From an uncultured Collinsella sp. (lineage in GTDB: Bacteria > Actinomycetota > Coriobacteriia > Coriobacteriales > Coriobacteriaceae), in assembly GCA_959606065.1 (NCBI GenBank), contig CAUHHV010000035.1, positions 1-12,691 on the forward strand: a DNA stretch of 12,691 nucleotides, written 5' to 3'. This document shows positions 7,480 through 12,691 of this stretch, piece by piece (positions within the stretch are counted from its first letter, which is position 1; every line of letters starts with the position of its first letter). Both the position numbers and the translations under genes were made by a program. The notes under the pieces were generated by a model. The model was not told the origin of the DNA. It did not search any database and worked only from the letters and a program-made list of their open reading frames with translations.

Positions 7480-8370
7480 ATGCAGCTTTCTCAACTCGAA
7501 TACCTTCAAGCGGTAGCGAACTACGGCGGCGTGCGCAAAGCGGCTCGCGCCGTTCACGTGAGCCCACAGGCCGTTTCGTCGGCAATCAAAAAGTTGGAAT
7601 CTGAGTATCAGATTGTTTTGCTCGACCGATCGGCGGGGGAGGCTGTTTTGTCTCCGGCGGGCAGAGAATTTGCGCGTCGTGCACGCGTGATTCTGGCACA
7701 AGTCGACGATCTCAAAAAGTACGCTCAATCGGGGAACGGCGGCGTTTCGCCCGACGGCCACTTCCGTCTTTACGCCCCCTGTCTTCACGGGCGGGGGCGT
7801 CTTTTTTCTGAAAACTGGTACGACTCGTTTGAAAGCTTGCACCCCCAGATTCACCTTGATGTTTGGCATCAGCCAACGGCCACATGCTTTGAATCACTTG
7901 TGCTTGGCATTTCGGATGCGGCCATCTCATTTGAGGAACCAAGGGATAGTGTCCTTTCTTCGAAATACTTGGGTGAAAAGGAGCTCAAGGTTCTTTCGTG
8001 TCCAGCGGGTCATCAATCTGTGGGTGCTATGACCGTTCGTGAGTTGCTGGGCGGCAGGCTGGCTGTTCCCATTAATTTGTCACCCTGTCTCAATGCAATC
8101 AACCAATGTCCCGAGGCTCAGCTGGTTAATTTCCGCTTCCGCGACGTCGAATACGAAAACAGGGCGCAGACTGAGTTTCTTCAAGCCGGGGGATTGATAT
8201 TGAGTTTTTCTGGCTCTTCTCTCGCAACAGATGGACTGGAAGTGAGCGAGTGCTCCATTGAAGGCTCGCATGACGTGGCCTTGCCCATCTATTTTTGCTA
8301 TCGACAAAATGCCTGGACCGATCGACACCAGACGGTATTTCTTCACCTATTGCGTCATCTCGCTTCGTGA
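7480..8370 (+). CDS. LysR-type transcriptional regulator
   Basis: A 296-residue protein. Residues 1-60 form the LysR winged helix-turn-helix (LEYLQAVANYGGVRKAARAV, then HVSPQAVSSAIKKLE), followed by LSPAGREFARRARVIL and the linker helix. Residues from about 93 form a periplasmic-binding-like effector domain (FRLYAPCLHGRGRLF...). The ligand is unknown. GGAG lies 6 bases before the ATG. Base composition and codon choice are more relaxed than in the flanking xseAB/HIT and ackA genes. It shares this trait with the MFS gene downstream, so the pair may have arrived together and the regulator may control the transporter. A terminator-like hairpin with a T6 tract lies inside the gene at 7772-7807. 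Confidence 0.9.
   Translation: MQLSQLEYLQAVANYGGVRKAARAVHVSPQAVSSAIKKLESEYQIVLLDRSAGEAVLSPAGREFARRARVILAQVDDLKKYAQSGNGGVSPDGHFRLYAPCLHGRGRLFSENWYDSFESLHPQIHLDVWHQPTATCFESLVLGISDAAISFEEPRDSVLSSKYLGEKELKVLSCPAGHQSVGAMTVRELLGGRLAVPINLSPCLNAINQCPEAQLVNFRFRDVEYENRAQTEFLQAGGLILSFSGSSLATDGLEVSECSIEGSHDVALPIYFCYRQNAWTDRHQTVFLHLLRHLAS
7772..7807 (+). terminator. Terminator-like hairpin inside the LysR coding sequence
   Basis: ACGCCCCC (7772-7779) pairs perfectly with GGGGGCGT (7793-7800) around a 13-nt loop, and CTTTTTT (7801-7807) follows at once. This is the form of an intrinsic terminator on the coding strand, near codon 100, where the linker helix meets the effector domain. It could cause premature ending or pausing of the lysR transcript when ribosomes lag behind. 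Function is inferred from shape only. Confidence 0.45.
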
Positions 8371-8384
8371 GGCCATTTGGCCTC
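8369..8384. repeat. Short palindrome at the end of lysR
   Basis: GAGGCC (8369-8374) and GGCCTC (8379-8384) form a 6-bp stem with the loop ATTT. It overlaps the LysR stop codon and is followed 2 bases later by a second, longer dyad. Alone it has no U-tract. Together the two may form a composite terminator or an operator region for the transporter. Confidence 0.45.
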
Positions 8385-8386
8385 GT

Positions 8387-8416
8387 GGCGTCAAGTGAAT
8401 GTTGACGCCTTGTAAC
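8387..8416 (+). promoter_or_regulatory. Perfect 8-7-8 inverted repeat between lysR and the MFS gene
   Basis: GGCGTCAA (8387-8394) and TTGACGCC (8402-8409) flank GTGAATG, followed by TTGTAAC. It could be a terminator with a poor U-tract for lysR. It could equally be an operator for the LysR protein ahead of the transporter, which starts 80 bases on. The two halves are perfect, but the spacing does not give the classic T-N11-A LysR box. Confidence 0.45.
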
Positions 8417-8489
8417 ACATGACTGACGGCTTTGCCCTCATGCTTTTCCAAGATTTCGGTTTGGGCTATTGGCTCTTGGAGGGCGGAGC

Positions 8490-9650
8490 ATGAAAAACCG
8501 TACGGTTTTGCTTTATATGACGTTCGTTTTTCTGTCGAACTTCAGCACCATTTTGTATTTTCTGACGGTTTACCTTGAATTCGTCGGATTCTCGATGGTA
8601 GCGATTTCTAGCATGATGATTGCATACCAAGTGAGTAAGTTCATTCTTGAGGTTCCTACTGGTTATATTGCTGACAGGTTTGGACGAAAGACAAGCGGTC
8701 TCGTTGGCGTCGTGGGAATGCTTGGATACTACGCCGCCCTACTTTTCGCCCGTTCTCCTCTGCTTTTAATCGGCGCGTTTGCTCTCAAAGGATTTGCAGT
8801 TGCATGTGTGAGCGGATCCATAGAAGCGATCTACATTGACAGCGTCTCTCAGGACCAGCTCGTAAGACTTAATGTCGTTGAGCGATTTGTTTTCTATGCC
8901 TCTTATGCCATCTCCGCTTGCGTGGGCGGTTTCATTTCGTCTGTCGGTGCATATCTCATTGGTCTTTCGGCAGATATCATCGCAATGGTGTTGACGTTGG
9001 TTGTCGTTGCCTGCATTCCTGAGATGCGAAGAGGGGACACTGCAGCGACACCTAAGCGTGGAATTAGCCCGAAGATGATCGGTGCCGCTATTGCGCGTAA
9101 CGGCATTCTTCGTTCAGCGTTCATCATGGACTGCTCTCAGGCATTTGCTTTTGTCGCCCTGGAAGACTTTTTCTCACTGCTGCTTGCGGGTCGCGGAATG
9201 AATGCCGTCGCTTCGGGTGTGACCATTGCGGTCCAGCTCCTTGCCTCGGCTTCCATGGGGCTTATTGTGCCGAGTGTGATTGCTCATGTCGACAAGGGCC
9301 GTTTTGCGCGTATTTGCGGCATCGTGCGCCTTTTCCTGACTGCTCTGTTTTTGATTCCCTTTACTCCGGTCTATTTGCTGCCCGTGTTCTATGTACTGCA
9401 GACGGTTGCTTACTCGTTATTTGCTCCAATTAAATACTCAATTTTTCAAAATGCTGTCGATTCTTCGATGCGCTGTTCACTGATTTCGGTCCAAAGCCAG
9501 ATGGTGGCGGTGGGTGCCATCCTTTTCTATCTGTTCAATGCTGCGTTGAGCAGCATCGCGGGTATTCGAGTCATATTGCTTGTAGCGCTCGGGATATCTT
9601 CTTTGGTGTATATCCCCGCGCTATTTCGTCTTACAAGTCAAAGGCCGTGA
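8490..9650 (+). CDS. Major facilitator superfamily transporter
   Basis: A 386-residue integral membrane protein with about 12 hydrophobic spans, slightly short for the superfamily. The N-terminal half carries EVPTGYIADRFGRK (54-67), whose GYIADRFGRK is the MFS motif A loop between spans 2 and 3. A central charged loop (about 177-195, EMRRGDTAATPKR) separates the halves. The chemistry suggests a proton-coupled efflux or uptake carrier, with substrate unknown. I chose the ATG at 8490 because GGAGG (8478-8482) sits at ideal distance. An in-frame TTG at 8469 would contain that site. It follows the LysR gene in the same direction, shares its lower GC and relaxed codon use, and is closed by a strong hairpin, so the two look like a small acquired module. 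Confidence 0.88.
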   Translation: MKNRTVLLYMTFVFLSNFSTILYFLTVYLEFVGFSMVAISSMMIAYQVSKFILEVPTGYIADRFGRKTSGLVGVVGMLGYYAALLFARSPLLLIGAFALKGFAVACVSGSIEAIYIDSVSQDQLVRLNVVERFVFYASYAISACVGGFISSVGAYLIGLSADIIAMVLTLVVVACIPEMRRGDTAATPKRGISPKMIGAAIARNGILRSAFIMDCSQAFAFVALEDFFSLLLAGRGMNAVASGVTIAVQLLASASMGLIVPSVIAHVDKGRFARICGIVRLFLTALFLIPFTPVYLLPVFYVLQTVAYSLFAPIKYSIFQNAVDSSMRCSLISVQSQMVAVGAILFYLFNAALSSIAGIRVILLVALGISSLVYIPALFRLTSQRP

Positions 9651-9663
9651 GTATTTGGGCACC

Positions 9664-9678
9664 GATAACTTATATATC
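9664..9678. promoter_or_regulatory. GATA/TATC dyad upstream of the first ackA
   Basis: GATA (9664-9667) and TATC (9675-9678) flank ACTTATA, and the right half extends to TATCA. It resembles the TGATA-N6-TATCA dyad upstream of the second ackA, and both share the string GATAACTT. It is a candidate binding site for a regulator common to both acetate kinase genes. It also contains TATATA, a possible -10. Confidence 0.35.
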
Positions 9679-9683
9679 AACGC

Positions 9684-9720
9684 AATAAACCCGAGCGCGA
9701 GGGCGTTTGGGTTTATTATT
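9684..9720. terminator. Long hairpin between the MFS gene and ackA, probable bidirectional terminator
   Basis: AATAAACCC (9684-9692) pairs with GGGTTTATT (9709-9717). Inner pairing with two G-U extends the stem to 15 bp (9684-9698 / 9703-9717) around GAGG. The T-rich right arm continues TTTATTATT, giving a tail for plus-strand RNA. It probably ends the MFS transcript. If the ackA promoter lies upstream near 9670, the hairpin would instead sit in the ackA leader. Confidence 0.68.
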
Positions 9721-9770
9721 GAAGCGTATGTAACCTGGCGGCGCCACACCGCCTGTTAGTAGGGAGACAC

Positions 9771-10949
9771 ATGAACGTTCTGGTCGTCAACGCAGGATCT
9801 TCGACCCTTAAGTATCAGGTCATCGATACCAAGTCCCACAAGGTGTCCGCAAAGGGCTCCTGCGAGCGCGTCTGCTTTACCGGCGGTACCTTCACCCATG
9901 CTGCCAACGGTTCCAAGAAGGTGACCGAGAACATCGAGTTCCCCGACCATAAGGTCGCCATTGAGGTCGTTCTGAAGGACCTCGAGGCCAACGGCGTCAA
10001 GATCGAGGGCATCGGCCATCGCATCGTTCAGGGCGGTTGGTACTTTGGCGACTCCTCCCTCGTCGACGAGGACGTTCTCGCCAAGATTCGCGAGGTCGCC
10101 CCGCTCGCGCCGCTGCACAACAACCCCGAGGCCAACGTTATCGAGTACTGCCTCGAGCAGTATCCCGATCTGCCCAACGTCACGGTCTACGACACCGCTT
10201 TCCACTTCAACATGCCCGAGGTCGCCAAGACCTACGCCCTTCCCAAGGATGTTTGCGATAAGCTGCACATCCGTAAGTATGGCGCCCACGGCACCAGCTA
10301 TCGCTACATCTCCAAGAAGGTCGCCGAGATGACCAACGGCGAGGCCCGCAAGGTCGTCGTGTGCCACATTGGCTCCGGCGCTTCCCTGTGCGCCATCGAG
10401 GACGGCAAGTGCATGGACACCACCATGGGCTTGACGCCGCTCGACGGTGTCATGATGGGCACCCGCTGCGGCTCCATCGACCCTGCTACCGTGTGCTACC
10501 TGCAGCGCGAAGGCGGCTACACCTTCGACGAGGTCGACGAGATGATGAACAAGAAGTCCGGCCTTTTGGCTGTGACCGGCGGCAAGACCAACGACTGCCG
10601 CAACGTTGAGGAGCTCGCCGCTGCCGGCGACCCCGAGGCCCAGCTCGCCTTCGACATGTTCGTCTACAAGATTGCCGCCAAGGCCGCCGAGATGGCCACT
10701 TCCATGTGCGGCATGGACACCCTGGTCTTTACCGCCGGCATCGGCGAGCACGCTCCGGCCGTTCGCGCTGGCGTGGCCGACCGTCTGGCCTTTATGGGCG
10801 TCAAGATGGACCATGCCCGCAACGCCCTTCGCGGCGACGGCGCTTGGTGCCTGTCCGCCAAGGATTCCAAGGTCAAGATCTTCGTCATCCCCACGGATGA
10901 GGAGTTCATGATCGCTTCCGACGTCGAGCGCATCGTCAACAGTAAGTAA
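9771..10949 (+). CDS. ackA: Acetate kinase, divergent upstream paralogue
   Basis: A 392-residue ASKHA-fold kinase that interconverts acetyl phosphate plus ADP with acetate plus ATP. Expected catalytic residues are seen: N7 (NAGSS), R84 (GHRIVQGG), D141 (DTAFH), H173 (GAHGTS), R232 (GTRCGSIDP) and E377 (PTDEE). Two conserved motifs differ from the canonical form still present in the downstream copy. GTSHRY is GTSYRY (Tyr177), and HLGNGASLAAI is HIGSGASLCAI (Ser202 for Asn). The phosphate-binding loop may therefore work differently, or the enzyme may prefer another short acid. The ribosome site AGGGAG is at 9761-9766. Codon use is extremely biased (AAG, GGC, GAG, CTC), a sign of high expression. 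Its own terminator follows, so it need not be co-transcribed with the second copy. Confidence 0.93.
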   Translation: MNVLVVNAGSSTLKYQVIDTKSHKVSAKGSCERVCFTGGTFTHAANGSKKVTENIEFPDHKVAIEVVLKDLEANGVKIEGIGHRIVQGGWYFGDSSLVDEDVLAKIREVAPLAPLHNNPEANVIEYCLEQYPDLPNVTVYDTAFHFNMPEVAKTYALPKDVCDKLHIRKYGAHGTSYRYISKKVAEMTNGEARKVVVCHIGSGASLCAIEDGKCMDTTMGLTPLDGVMMGTRCGSIDPATVCYLQREGGYTFDEVDEMMNKKSGLLAVTGGKTNDCRNVEELAAAGDPEAQLAFDMFVYKIAAKAAEMATSMCGMDTLVFTAGIGEHAPAVRAGVADRLAFMGVKMDHARNALRGDGAWCLSAKDSKVKIFVIPTDEEFMIASDVERIVNSK

Positions 10950-10960
10950 TTGCAAGAGGG

Positions 10961-10999
10961 GAGGGGCTGGACGACCAAGTGCCGTTCAGCCCCTCTTTT
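10961..10999 (+). terminator. Intrinsic terminator after the first ackA
   Basis: GAGGGGCTGGACG (10961-10973) pairs with CGTTCAGCCCCTC (10983-10995), 13 bp with one G-U, around a 9-nt loop. TTTT (10996-10999) follows. It stands 11 bases after the stop codon and separates the two ackA transcripts. Confidence 0.82.
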
Positions 11000-11020
11000 G
11001 CGCTCGTTTGGCGATATGTC

Positions 11021-11047
11021 TGATAGCTATTTATCAAGATGTGATAA
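11021..11047. promoter_or_regulatory. Three-half-site TGATA/TATCA operator upstream of the second ackA
   Basis: TGATA (11021-11025), TTATCA (11031-11036) and TGATAA (11042-11047) lie in a row. The last two form a perfect palindrome, TTATCA-N5-TGATAA. The first two form a second dyad, TGATA-N6-TATCA, like the one upstream of the first ackA. The array overlaps the predicted -35, the usual position for a repressor or a class II activator. The binding protein is not known. Confidence 0.45.
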
Positions 11048-11058
11048 CTTCTTATTAA
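11031..11058 (+). promoter_or_regulatory. Candidate promoter of the second ackA
   Basis: TTATCA (11031-11036, 4 of 6 to the -35 consensus) and TATTAA (11053-11058) are separated by 16 bases. An alternative -10 is TAAAAT (11056-11061). Transcription would start near 11066, giving a leader of roughly 48 bases. The -35 lies within the palindromic operator. Confidence 0.4.
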
Positions 11059-11113
11059 AATGCGGTCGCCTTAAGAGGTCTGCGTCGACCGTATTGCACT
11101 GCAAAGGAGTCTC

Positions 11114-12292
11114 ATGAACGTACTTGTTGTCAACGCCGGCAGCTCAAGTCTTAAATATCAGCTTCTGGATACCGATACCCGCGAGGTTTTCGCCAAGGGC
11201 AACTGCGAGCGTATCGGCTCGGACATGGGTATCTTTGGTCATTCCGAGAACGGTGGCGCTAAGCAGACCGAGGAGGTTCCCTTCCCCGATCATCGCTCTG
11301 CTATCGCTCGCGTGCTCGAGGAGCTCGAGAAGACCGACTTTACGATCGATGGCATCGGCCACCGTATCGTTCAGGGCGGCTGGCACTTCGATGATTCCGC
11401 AGTCGTTGATGACGAGGTCATGGCTAAGATCCTTGAGGTGGCCCCGCTCGCCCCGCTGCACAACTACGGCGAGGCCGCGGCAATCGAATATTGCCGCGAG
11501 AAGTATCCGGAGCTGCCCAACGTGGCCGTCTTCGACACCTCGTTCCACATGACCATGCCCGAGGTCGCCTACACCTACGCTCTGCCCAAGGACGTGTGCG
11601 ACAAGTACCACGTGCGCAAGTACGGCGCGCACGGTACGAGCCACCGTTACGAGTGGATGATGGCCAAGGAAATCCTGGGCTCGCGCTGCCATCGCCTGCT
11701 TTCGTGCCATCTGGGCAACGGAGCCTCGCTTGCCGCCATCGAGGACGGCGTTTGCCGCGATACCACGATGGGCCTCACGCCGCTTGACGGCCTGATGATG
11801 GGCACCCGTTGTGGTTCCATTGACCCGGCCACCGTGTGCTATCTTCAGCGCGAGGGCGGCTACAGCTACCAGGAAGTCGACGACATGATGAACAAGCAGT
11901 CCGGTCTGCTTGCCATCTCGGGCATCTCAAACGATGCCCGTGACATCCGTACGCGCGCCTCTGAGGGTGACGAGCGCTGCCTGCTCGCCTTCGATATGTT
12001 TGCCTATAAGGCCATGCAGCAGGCCGGCTCCATGATCGCCTCCATGGCGGGCGTGGATACCATCACCTTTACCGCTGGCATCGGCGAGAATGACTGGTCG
12101 ATCCGCAAGGCCTTCTGCGACTGCTTTGAGTGGCTGGGCGTGCGCATCGACAACAATAAGAACCGCGAGGCCGTGGGCAACGGCCCGCAGGTCATCAGCG
12201 CCGCCGGCTCTTCCGTCACGGTCATGGTCATCCCCACCGATGAGGAATACATGATCGCCCACGACGTCGAGCGTCTGACCAAGAACAACTAA
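11114..12292 (+). CDS. ackA: Acetate kinase, canonical downstream paralogue
   Basis: A 392-residue acetate kinase that makes ATP and acetate from acetyl phosphate. The motifs are canonical: NAGSSSLKYQ (N7), GHRIVQGG (R84), FDTSFH (D141), GAHGTSHRY (H173, H177), CHLGNGASLAAI (N202), GTRCGSIDP (R232), FTAGIGEN and PTDEE. It aligns to the upstream copy with a single one-residue gap; by hand count 179 of the first 267 residues are identical, with lower identity after that. AAGGAG lies before the ATG. Codon use is biased but a little less extreme than in the first copy. It has its own candidate promoter with palindromic sites and its own terminator, so the two kinases are probably tuned separately. 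The convergent pta downstream supplies acetyl phosphate. Confidence 0.96.
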   Translation: MNVLVVNAGSSSLKYQLLDTDTREVFAKGNCERIGSDMGIFGHSENGGAKQTEEVPFPDHRSAIARVLEELEKTDFTIDGIGHRIVQGGWHFDDSAVVDDEVMAKILEVAPLAPLHNYGEAAAIEYCREKYPELPNVAVFDTSFHMTMPEVAYTYALPKDVCDKYHVRKYGAHGTSHRYEWMMAKEILGSRCHRLLSCHLGNGASLAAIEDGVCRDTTMGLTPLDGLMMGTRCGSIDPATVCYLQREGGYSYQEVDDMMNKQSGLLAISGISNDARDIRTRASEGDERCLLAFDMFAYKAMQQAGSMIASMAGVDTITFTAGIGENDWSIRKAFCDCFEWLGVRIDNNKNREAVGNGPQVISAAGSSVTVMVIPTDEEYMIAHDVERLTKNN

Positions 12293-12314
12293 CGCATTCG
12301 TCTGTAATTGACAA

Positions 12315-12350
12315 AAAGGCCTCCAGAGCAACAGCTCCGGAGGCCTTTCT
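12315..12350 (+). terminator. Intrinsic terminator after the second ackA
   Basis: AAAGGCCTCC (12315-12324) pairs perfectly with GGAGGCCTTT (12339-12348). After an A-C mismatch, GAGC/GCTC extends the stem to the loop AACA. A-rich left and T-rich right flanks (ACAAAAAGG, CCTTTCT) let it act in both directions. It lies 22 bases after the stop codon. Confidence 0.85.
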
Positions 12351-12638
12351 ACTAGCAGGCGGAAATTCCAGTCCCAAAGTGATCGTCACCTGCAACGCCT
12401 GCGCTCCCAACAACGGCACCCGATCATTCAGATTCTCAGCCCCAGCTCGTAGTCAAGCCGCCGTCCGCCCCAGATTCCCTGAGCACCACGTAGCGGCAGG
12501 GACCCTACAGGGTAAAGCTCTGAAAACAATCCGCAAGGCGCGAGAAGCCCCGCCGCACGTAGTGCGCAGCGGGGCTTCTCGCATGCCTGAGGACGTTTTC
12601 AGAGCTTTACCCTGTAGGGTCCCGAGCGGATCAGTACG
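12349..12638. other. Intergenic region between convergent ackA and pta
   Basis: No gene is supported here; the open frame over 12379-12654 runs through the palindrome and has no family features or ribosome site. From 12351 to 12498 I see no recognisable element. The rest is the nested palindrome and a 15-base spacer before the pta stop codon. Confidence 0.6.
12499..12623. repeat. Nested 125-bp palindrome (perfect 29-bp outer arms, 14-bp inner hairpin)
   Basis: The outer arms at 12499-12527 and 12595-12623 are exact reverse complements over 29 bases (GGGACCCTACAGGGTAAAGC at the left edge). Inside, GCGAGAAGCCCCGC (12540-12553) pairs with GCGGGGCTTCTCGC (12569-12582), topped by CGCAC/GTGCG around GTA. 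The 12-base spacers between arms pair imperfectly (TCCGCAAGGC against TCCTCAGGC), so almost the whole element can fold as one rod. It sits between the convergent ackA and pta genes. It may be a MITE-like insertion or an elaborate two-way terminator. No clear target-site duplication abuts it, though AGCGG occurs near both ends. Confidence 0.85.
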
Positions 12639-12691
12639 CTACTCAGCCATCTGAGCCTGGACGGCGGTGATGGCCACGACACCCACGATGT
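12639..12691 (-). CDS. pta: Phosphate acetyltransferase, C-terminal end only
   Basis: The last 16 whole codons of a minus-strand gene are present and read IVGVVAITAVQAQMAE, then TAG at 12639-12641. The segment IV-VVAITA-QAQ is the characteristic C-terminus of phosphate acetyltransferase, which converts acetyl-CoA and phosphate to acetyl phosphate. The position beside ackA, convergent with it, fits the pathway. With so few residues the call rests on this tail and the context. The body of the gene lies beyond the right edge. Confidence 0.75.
   Translation of the reverse strand, partial: IVGVVAITAVQAQMAE

Noticed and set aside
9735..9752. Riboswitch in the first ackA leader (GGCGG/CCGCC hairpin)
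   Set aside because: Only a 5-bp stem is seen, with no conserved riboswitch core.
9756..10955. 399-codon open frame covering the whole antisense strand of the first ackA
   Set aside because: This arises from the extreme codon bias of ackA, which removes stops on the opposite strand. The composition is the same low-complexity V/G/D/L pattern, with no family motif.
12499..12623. CRISPR repeat or tRNA-like structure
   Set aside because: There are only two arms, in inverted orientation, with no direct repeats or spacers and no cloverleaf or CCA end.
12379..12654. 91-codon open frame in the ackA-pta gap
   Set aside because: It runs across both arms of the nested palindrome and into the antisense of pta, with no ribosome site and no protein-like pattern.

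Overview
The window looks like chromosomal DNA of a high-GC, Gram-positive anaerobe. The best guess is Collinsella or a close relative in the Coriobacteriia. The grounds are the strong G/C third-position codon bias, an LPxTG wall-anchored surface protein, the Pta-AckA acetate pathway with two tandem ackA copies, and the mix of housekeeping genes. The genus is inferred from gene content and codon use, not proven.

Layout. Positions 1-1849 (minus) hold the 5' part of a secreted, sortase-anchored C69-family dipeptidase whose C-terminal tail runs off the left edge. A 307-base AT-richer gap follows, with a leader hairpin and a minus-strand terminator. Next is a minus-strand operon at 2157-3176: a YegS/DgkB-type lipid kinase with an altered nucleotide-loop motif, then a 30-residue single-span membrane peptide that is easily missed. 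Overlapping divergent promoters near 3205-3212 separate it from a plus-strand housekeeping run: RNase D (rnd), a membrane zinc peptidase of the YugP type, both subunits of exonuclease VII (xseA, xseB) and a HIT-family nucleotide hydrolase.

Positions 7480-9650 carry a LysR-type regulator and an MFS transporter with visibly lower GC and more relaxed codon use than their neighbours. This suggests an acquired regulator-transporter pair. The LysR gene contains a textbook terminator-like hairpin with a T6 tract inside its coding sequence. Strong inverted repeats lie between the two genes and after the transporter.

Positions 9771-12292 hold two full-length acetate kinase genes in tandem, each with its own leader and terminator. 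The downstream copy keeps the canonical active-site motifs; the upstream copy has changes in two conserved motifs (GTSY for GTSH, HIGSG for HLGNG). Both leaders carry TGATA/TATCA dyads that may be a shared operator. The last 53 bases are the 3' end of a convergent gene whose C-terminus matches phosphate acetyltransferase (pta). Pta makes acetyl phosphate from acetyl-CoA and AckA converts it to acetate and ATP, so the right end is an acetate-fermentation locus. Between ackA and pta lies a nested palindrome of 125 bp: perfect 29-bp outer arms around a 14-bp inner hairpin. It is either a MITE-like element or a complex bidirectional terminator.
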